Positions 59,594-64,000 of a stretch of 64,000 nt of DNA are shown in pieces. The notes under the pieces were generated by a model that saw nothing but the letters and a program-made list of their open reading frames with translations, did not search any database and was not told the DNA's origin. This stretch comes from Desulfurococcales archaeon (lineage in GTDB: Archaea > Thermoproteota > Thermoprotei_A > Sulfolobales > Acidilobaceae), in NCBI GenBank assembly GCA_015521705.1, contig WANR01000033.1, positions 1-64,000 of the forward strand. Reading direction: 5' to 3'. Both the position numbers and the translations under genes were made by a program. The stretch's first letter is position 1, and each line of letters starts with the position of its first letter.

Positions 59594-60542
59594 CCCACGA
59601 GAAAGCCCTGCCAGTATACAGCTCCGGGTTCCTCCTAGCATCGTAGACAAGTAGTAGAAGGCTGGCACCTATCACCGAGAAGAGCCTCCAGTACTCGTAG
59701 AGGCCAGGATCTATGCTTGAGTTTATACTAATGCTAACTATCTCCCCTATAACGCCTGCAACATAAGTGACGTAGGCGCGGCTAATGCCCGGCCCCGCTG
59801 TAGTGGCGGTCACAGTGGTTTGGGGCACGGTAACAGTTGCAACTTGTGGGTGGCCAGGCGGCACGGCAGGGTGCGGGCTAGGGCTGCCGCTAGCGGACGG
59901 TACTTGTATAGATATGAGCCCGGTCTTCTCGCCTTCCTCTAAGGCTTCTCTGAGCTTATCCCCGCTTACAAGCACCTTGTTGTTAACGCTGTCTACTATC
60001 ATGGCGTCGTCTACCTGGCTTCTTGCAATAAAGACCACAGCCACAGGGACTCGGGATATGTCTACTCTAAACTCGCATTTGCCGCCCTGGGCCTGTCTCG
60101 TGATTTTCTCGTCAGAGTACTTGGCCAGGTCTGAGAGTATCAGGCTCATCTCGGCCTTGCCGAATAGCTTGTCCAACGAGCTGAATACCGCGTCTACGGG
60201 GTACCTCATTAATGTCGCCATTTTCGCCTGGTCATAAACTATGTAGAGGACACACTGGTCTAGCCTGGTCGATGTCATGTAGGTCCCTGTTATGAGCTTG
60301 CTCGGGTACTCGATCGATATTTGAAGGGAGTACATGCTAGCCCCCACCTGTGTCCTTCCAATGTAGAATGGCATCCTATACCCTGCCATGAAGTACACGT
60401 TATTCCCGTCGTATCCTATGAGTGCGGGGCTGCTAAAGCTCCATATCTTAGGGTTCACATCGCTAACTTCTGCCCCAACCATGAATATTCCCAGCACTAC
60501 TGAGACCACTAGTAAAGTCGAGGCCAGGATCTTCACAATCAC
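59532..60542 (-). CDS. Exported/membrane protein, third gene of an ABC operon
   Basis: 336 residues. A leader helix (ASTLLVVSVVLGIFMVGAEV) leads to an outside domain of about 220 residues with strands (NNVYFMAGYRMPFYIGRTQ), then a Pro/Thr/Val linker (VTVPQTTVTATTAGPG) and a second helix (RLFSVIGASLLLLVYDA), then a basic end. It follows the ABC permease by 4 bases and could be an accessory, for example a binding subunit. No family recognised. Confidence 0.72.
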   Translation of the reverse strand: MIVKILASTLLVVSVVLGIFMVGAEVSDVNPKIWSFSSPALIGYDGNNVYFMAGYRMPFYIGRTQVGASMYSLQISIEYPSKLITGTYMTSTRLDQCVLYIVYDQAKMATLMRYPVDAVFSSLDKLFGKAEMSLILSDLAKYSDEKITRQAQGGKCEFRVDISRVPVAVVFIARSQVDDAMIVDSVNNKVLVSGDKLREALEEGEKTGLISIQVPSASGSPSPHPAVPPGHPQVATVTVPQTTVTATTAGPGISRAYVTYVAGVIGEIVSISINSSIDPGLYEYWRLFSVIGASLLLLVYDARRNPELYTGRAFSWVRWIASRLYASRGSQGRRGK

Positions 60543-60546
60543 GATG

Positions 60547-61353
60547 TCACACCTCCATCCTGTTCCTCACATACCACCTTGAGACCGCTAGGGTAACAGC
60601 TGAGACTACAGAAACCAGCACAACTTCCTTCAAGAGACCCTCCCAAGTAACTATAGCGTCTTCTAGGAAGAGGACTAGTGCAGGGTAGTAGGCCATGAGG
60701 GTCATCTCCACCGTGTCGCTTGTGACATCGATGACATCAATTGCGTCAAGCACGGCCAGCGTCACTACAGTGGCTATCGGGAGCACTAGGAGGAACCCTA
60801 TTATGAGGCCTATTATCCTAGTCCTGGTCTTCAACACTAGGGCGGCACTTGAGAAGATGACCGAATGGTATATTAGCTGGCCTATAACAGCTACCAGTAT
60901 GCTAACAATCTCCCAAACCGCCAAGGCTCGTGGCGCCACTATGAGTAGTGGGACCGCGAAGCCCAGCGTATAAATGGCTGTGAACATTATGGTGGTGGAG
61001 AAGATCCAGGAGTAGTAGTACTCGCTCTTGCTCAGAGGCGTGGAAAGGTATAGGAGGGTCTCGCCGCTCTCAAGCTCTCCTGCAGCCTGCGAGGCCATGA
61101 AGCCTACAAGTATGGATACCAGGAACGACATAAAGAGGACCAAAACTAGCAGTATCTCGAGCTCTGGGGGATAGACCAGGGTCATGAAAATTGCCAGGGG
61201 CAGGGCGGCCCCCAGGCCCGTGCCCAGGTATATTCCAGAGTTCCTGTTAACTATGTAGGACATGTGGGCTATGGCTCTCGGCGATAGCCTCCAGGCTATC
61301 TTTTCGAGGCTATGTTGCAATAGCCCTCTCATATATCTCACCCAGGTAGCCAC
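60547..61353 (-). CDS. ABC-2-type exporter permease
   Basis: 268 residues with six helices. The basic N-terminus with PRAIAHMSYIVNRNSGIYLGTGLGAALPLAIFMTLVY begins the first pair, and SGETLLYLSTPLSKSEYYYSWIFSTTIMFTA is the cytoplasmic coupling loop. Overlaps its ATPase gene by 44 bases in another frame. Together with the ATPase it forms an ABC-2 exporter; cargo unknown. Confidence 0.82.
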   Translation of the reverse strand: MATWVRYMRGLLQHSLEKIAWRLSPRAIAHMSYIVNRNSGIYLGTGLGAALPLAIFMTLVYPPELEILLVLVLFMSFLVSILVGFMASQAAGELESGETLLYLSTPLSKSEYYYSWIFSTTIMFTAIYTLGFAVPLLIVAPRALAVWEIVSILVAVIGQLIYHSVIFSSAALVLKTRTRIIGLIIGFLLVLPIATVVTLAVLDAIDVIDVTSDTVEMTLMAYYPALVLFLEDAIVTWEGLLKEVVLVSVVSAVTLAVSRWYVRNRMEV

Positions 61354-62242
61354 TCCTAACCTCGACCCTCGAGGCCAGATCCCCCCCCAGGCTGTCTACT
61401 AGCCTGAGGAACTCTTCCCCCGCCAGGGGATCTATGTGGACCTCAACATACTCCCCCCTCTCGACAACGCCCCTCACGTAGTCCACGTCGACGAGCCTCT
61501 TCATCAGTGTTCTCGGGTTCCTCGTGTATACTGCATAGACTATTCGGGCCCCGTATTTCGAGGCCAGGTAGTCTATGGATCCGTAGTCCACCACCTTCCC
61601 TCGAGCTATCAGTATGGCCGAGTCTATGACCTGCTGTAGCTCTGGCAGTATGTGGCTAGAGATGATTATTGTGGCTCCGAGGTCCCTCTTCAGGATAGAC
61701 ACGAGCCTGAGTATCTCGATCCTAGCCTTAGGGTCGAGGTTCGCAGTGGGCTCGTCTAGCAGTAGTATCTCGGGGTCTCCTAGAAGGGCTATAGCCAGCC
61801 CTAGCCTTTGGAGGTACCCGCGGGAGAGGGCCGAGACCTGGTGCTCCATGTACCGTTCTATACCTACCAGCCTTGCTATCCTGGATACGTCGAAGCGCGA
61901 GGCGTACTTCAGCCTGGCCACGTGGCCCAGGAGCTGGCTGACCCTGATGTTCCTGGGGTATATGGGGGATTCCGGGAGGAACCCTGTGAAGGCTCTGACG
62001 ACTTCGCCCTCCATCCAGGGGTCGTGTCCCAGGATCTCTATTTCCCCTGAATCCCTTCTCAGGAGCCCTAGCATCAGCTTCAGGCTTGTAGTCTTTCCGC
62101 TCCCATTAGGCCCTATCAGGCCCGCCATTGAGCCCTTTTCAACCCTGAAGGAAGCATCATGGAGGGCCGCTGTTCTCTTAAAGCGCTTAGTGACCCCCTT
62201 AAACACTATCAATCCCGGAACCCTTTGAAAGTAATTAGCCAT
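61310..62242 (-). CDS. ABC exporter ATPase
   Basis: 310 residues: Walker A GPNGSGKTT, Q-loop LPESPIYPRN, signature LSRGYLQRLGLAIAL (S-R-G-Y in place of LSGGQ), Walker B ILLLDEPTANLDP and H-loop ISSHILPELQQ. The C-terminal extension (about 230-310) helps dimerise or regulate. First gene of the ATPase-permease-exported protein operon. The start ATG gives a short leader before the VFKGVTKRF strand. Confidence 0.9.
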   Translation of the reverse strand: MANYFQRVPGLIVFKGVTKRFKRTAALHDASFRVEKGSMAGLIGPNGSGKTTSLKLMLGLLRRDSGEIEILGHDPWMEGEVVRAFTGFLPESPIYPRNIRVSQLLGHVARLKYASRFDVSRIARLVGIERYMEHQVSALSRGYLQRLGLAIALLGDPEILLLDEPTANLDPKARIEILRLVSILKRDLGATIIISSHILPELQQVIDSAILIARGKVVDYGSIDYLASKYGARIVYAVYTRNPRTLMKRLVDVDYVRGVVERGEYVEVHIDPLAGEEFLRLVDSLGGDLASRVEVRSGYLGEIYERAIAT

Positions 62243-62308
62243 AGCTTTCCTAATAAAACTAGTGTATCGAACACCAATCAGAGCGGGGGTTGCGTGAGGG
62301 CTTAGGCC

Positions 62309-63190
62309 ATGAGGCTGAAAGAGGCAGCTACATGGGCTCTTGCGGCGGCTGCTACTATAGCTGTGACCGGCGGGCTTATCTCCTGCAAGACTGGGCCCCT
62401 CACGGCCTGCAAGGCTGTAACTGTAACCGGGGACGAGACCTTTTACATGCCAGTCCTGGCCCTGGTATACGCGGTTTACAGGGGAGCCACGGGAGTCGTC
62501 CTGGTGTCCTCGCTCCTGGCTGCGTCATCCGCCACAGTGTTCCTCAAGGCTCTTATAGGCTCTCCTAGGCCTCCCCCTGAAGAGTGGCTTGTCGAAGCCT
62601 CCGGCCCCGGTTTCCCTAGTGGCCATGCAACGCTGAGCGCCGCTTTCTGGACAGCAGCTTACGGTCTTTCCAGGGATCCTAGGATCCTGTTGTTGGGCGT
62701 GCTGCATGCCTCCGCGGTTTCATATTCCAGAGTAGCGCTTGGAGTCCACTACCCCGTGGACGTTATCGGGGGGCTACTAGTCGGCTCCTCTATAGCTGCC
62801 CTGGTATATGCTTTCATCAACAGTAGGGGGCTCTTCCCCGGGGTTCCCCTGGTTCTCGTTGCCTCGCTGCTACTCTCAGTAATAGCCTCGCTCCTCGACC
62901 CCTCATACCAGTCCTCCCTGAAACTCTCGGGCCTTACGCTGGGATCGCTTGCAGGCTACACCATGGTTATAGCCAGGTATCCAGACTCCCTGGGAGCAGG
63001 CGGGCTGAGCCATAGAGCCATAGCCGGCCTAATAGCGTCTGCGGCCCATGTAGCCCCTCTCCTTGCGGGAGACCTGGGAGCCCCTGCTGCTATACCTGTC
63101 TTCGCCCTGTACGCGCTCGCTGTAGCCCTCTCGAGGCCTATAGCCCTGCTACTAGCACCCGGGAGGATAGGGGAGAGCAGGCTTGGCTAG
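62309..63190 (+). CDS. PAP2-family membrane phosphatase
   Basis: 293 residues with about eight helices. All three PAP2 motifs are present: KALIGSPRPPPEEW (KxxxxxxRP), GPGFPSGHATLSAAFW (PSGH) and SRVALGVHYPVDVIGG (SRxxxxxHxxxD). Such enzymes remove a phosphate from lipid or polyprenyl phosphates at the outer membrane face. The third-helix pair is typical. ATG start at 62309. Overlaps kptA by 8 bases. Confidence 0.92.
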   Translation: MRLKEAATWALAAAATIAVTGGLISCKTGPLTACKAVTVTGDETFYMPVLALVYAVYRGATGVVLVSSLLAASSATVFLKALIGSPRPPPEEWLVEASGPGFPSGHATLSAAFWTAAYGLSRDPRILLLGVLHASAVSYSRVALGVHYPVDVIGGLLVGSSIAALVYAFINSRGLFPGVPLVLVASLLLSVIASLLDPSYQSSLKLSGLTLGSLAGYTMVIARYPDSLGAGGLSHRAIAGLIASAAHVAPLLAGDLGAPAAIPVFALYALAVALSRPIALLLAPGRIGESRLG

Positions 63191-63854
63191 GGACATATAT
63201 CTCTGCAAAGACGGATCCTTCACCGAGGACCCAGACTCCTGCCCCGGCGGCGTGGAAGACTCCCTACCTGGCCACATGAGGGAGAGGCTCAGCAGGATGC
63301 TTTCTGGCATACTAAGACACTTCCCCAGCGATTATGGCGTGTCTGTCGACGAAAGGGGATGGGCCGGGATAGGCGAGATAGTGGGGTCGCTTAGGAGGCT
63401 AAGAAGCTACTCCTGGGTGGAGGAGTGGCACCTAAGGGCTATAGCTAGCCTTGACCCTAAGGGGAGATTCGAGGTGTCCGGCGGCAAGATCAGGGCCCGC
63501 TATGGGCACTCCATTAGAGTGAAAGTGGAGCCCCTAAGCTACGAAGCCCCCCGTACCCTCTACCACGGAACCTCGAGGGACAGGCTACCCTCTATACTGG
63601 AGAGGGGAATAGTGAGGATGAAGAGGCTTAAAGTCCACCTAACAGAAAACCTTGGGCAAGCCCTCGAGGTCGGCAGGAGGCATGGGGATCCTGTGGCAGT
63701 CTCCATTGATACCGGGTGCCTAGAGCGTAAAGGCCTCAGGGTGGAACAGGCGTCAAAGACCGTGTATACGGTAGACTATGTGCCCCCGGACTGCATAAGA
63801 GAAGTTGTACCGGGAGAACGCACGTCAGCTTCAGGCAAAAGTCGTAGAAGCTAG
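63183..63854 (+). CDS. kptA: RNA 2'-phosphotransferase
   Basis: KptA/Tpt1 removes the 2'-phosphate left at a splice junction, passing it to NAD+. The 223 residues show SRMLSGILRHFPSDYGVSVDERGWAGIGEIV (N-terminal winged helix), RARYGHSIRVKV (substrate loop with the RxxxGHS motif), LYHGTSRDRLPSILERGI and VHLTENLGQALEVGRRHGDPVAVSIDT, the NAD domain. An N-terminal extension holds two Cys in LCKDGSFTEDPDSCPGG, possibly half of a zinc site. TTG start. Archaea use a ligase without 2'-phosphate, so its target is open. Downstream of the PAP2 gene with overlap. Confidence 0.9.
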   Translation: MARDIYLCKDGSFTEDPDSCPGGVEDSLPGHMRERLSRMLSGILRHFPSDYGVSVDERGWAGIGEIVGSLRRLRSYSWVEEWHLRAIASLDPKGRFEVSGGKIRARYGHSIRVKVEPLSYEAPRTLYHGTSRDRLPSILERGIVRMKRLKVHLTENLGQALEVGRRHGDPVAVSIDTGCLERKGLRVEQASKTVYTVDYVPPDCIREVVPGERTSASGKSRRS

Positions 63855-63895
63855 AGCAAAATTATTTAGACCGCAACTATCTCAGGAAACTCGCG

Positions 63896-64000
63896 GTGTC
63901 TATTGTGAGAGCTTCATGGTCGTGGCTAGTAGTACTGATTGCTCTTCTCGCAGGGATGGGGCTGCAGCCCCTACTTTCCTGGATAGAAGCGGCTGCGCAG
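63896..64000 (+). CDS. Secreted or membrane protein, N-terminus only (runs off the window)
   Basis: A GTG at 63896-63898 (or at 63905) starts an open frame to the window end. The first 35 residues read VSIVRASWSWLVVLIALLAG followed by MGLQPLLSWIEAAAQ, a basic N-terminus and hydrophobic core typical of a signal peptide. A TATA-like AAATTATTTAG about 25 bases upstream (63868-63879) suggests a nearly leaderless message. The mature protein is outside the window. Confidence 0.6.
   Translation, partial: MSIVRASWSWLVVLIALLAGMGLQPLLSWIEAAAQ

Overview
The window reads as the chromosome of a hyperthermophilic, aerobic member of the Thermoproteota (crenarchaea), most like Desulfurococcales and close in flavour to Aeropyrum. 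This is inferred from gene content, not from a database search. Archaeal markers include Alba, TBP, S25e, archaeal NAC, CdvA with an ESCRT-III protein, an A-type ATPase proteolipid, KptA and an intein-bearing RtcB. Many genes start with GTG or TTG, and TATA boxes lie about 26 bp before predicted transcript starts. Both tRNA genes carry introns at non-canonical positions. Non-phosphorylating GapN and a pernisine-like subtilase fit this lineage. Aerobic life is suggested by a Rieske/cytochrome b pair, a blue copper protein and a monohaem cytochrome c. There is no rRNA, CRISPR array, insertion sequence or clear prophage.

Layout. 1-9.2 kb: a truncated gene, a K-turn RNA candidate, alba, spermidine synthase, a membrane cytochrome c, RtcB interrupted by a 467-residue intein, and aconitase. 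9.3-17.3 kb: ArgS, a membrane-anchored winged-helix regulator, GapN, a glycerophosphodiesterase, a second membrane wHTH protein, and a subtilase whose signal peptide lies in another frame. 17.3-30.3 kb: a MalK-like ATPase, ETF beta and alpha, a DUF1646-type transporter and a double Usp protein, then a two-gene drug-type ABC exporter, an S9 peptidase, and a zinc/manganese-type ABC transporter in which the binding protein and permease are one polypeptide. 30.5-37.8 kb is an information-processing cluster: TBP, a phosphoesterase, tRNA-Lys, NAC, an HTH regulator, tRNA-Pro, a DtxR-type regulator, an ESCRT-III protein divergent from CdvA, and S25e. 37.9-46.1 kb: blue copper protein, ATPase proteolipid, Dcd, peroxiredoxin, an aromatic/histidine ammonia-lyase, an extradiol-type VOC protein, an ornithine cyclodeaminase-like protein, a broken nucleotidyltransferase and a GlcD-like oxidase. 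46.5-49.2 kb: a roadblock-centred three-gene operon facing an orphan gene with a 15-bp tandem repeat behind its start. 49.6-64 kb: Rieske and cytochrome b, methyltransferases, a two-VWA operon, an ABC exporter, a PAP2 phosphatase, KptA and a truncated secreted protein.

How the genes work together. The ETF pair, Rieske/cytochrome b, cupredoxin and cytochrome c are parts of an aerobic electron-transfer chain, with proton return through the ATPase whose proteolipid is here. Aconitase and GapN belong to central carbon metabolism. The DtxR-type regulator at 34.6 kb is the nearest candidate to read a perfect palindrome over the start of the metal transporter operon. The best candidates for undescribed biology are the roadblock/unknown/roadblock-zinc-ribbon-TM operon, the K-turn RNA at 330-402, the fused metal transporter, the VWA operon without a MoxR ATPase, and the frameshifted protease leader.
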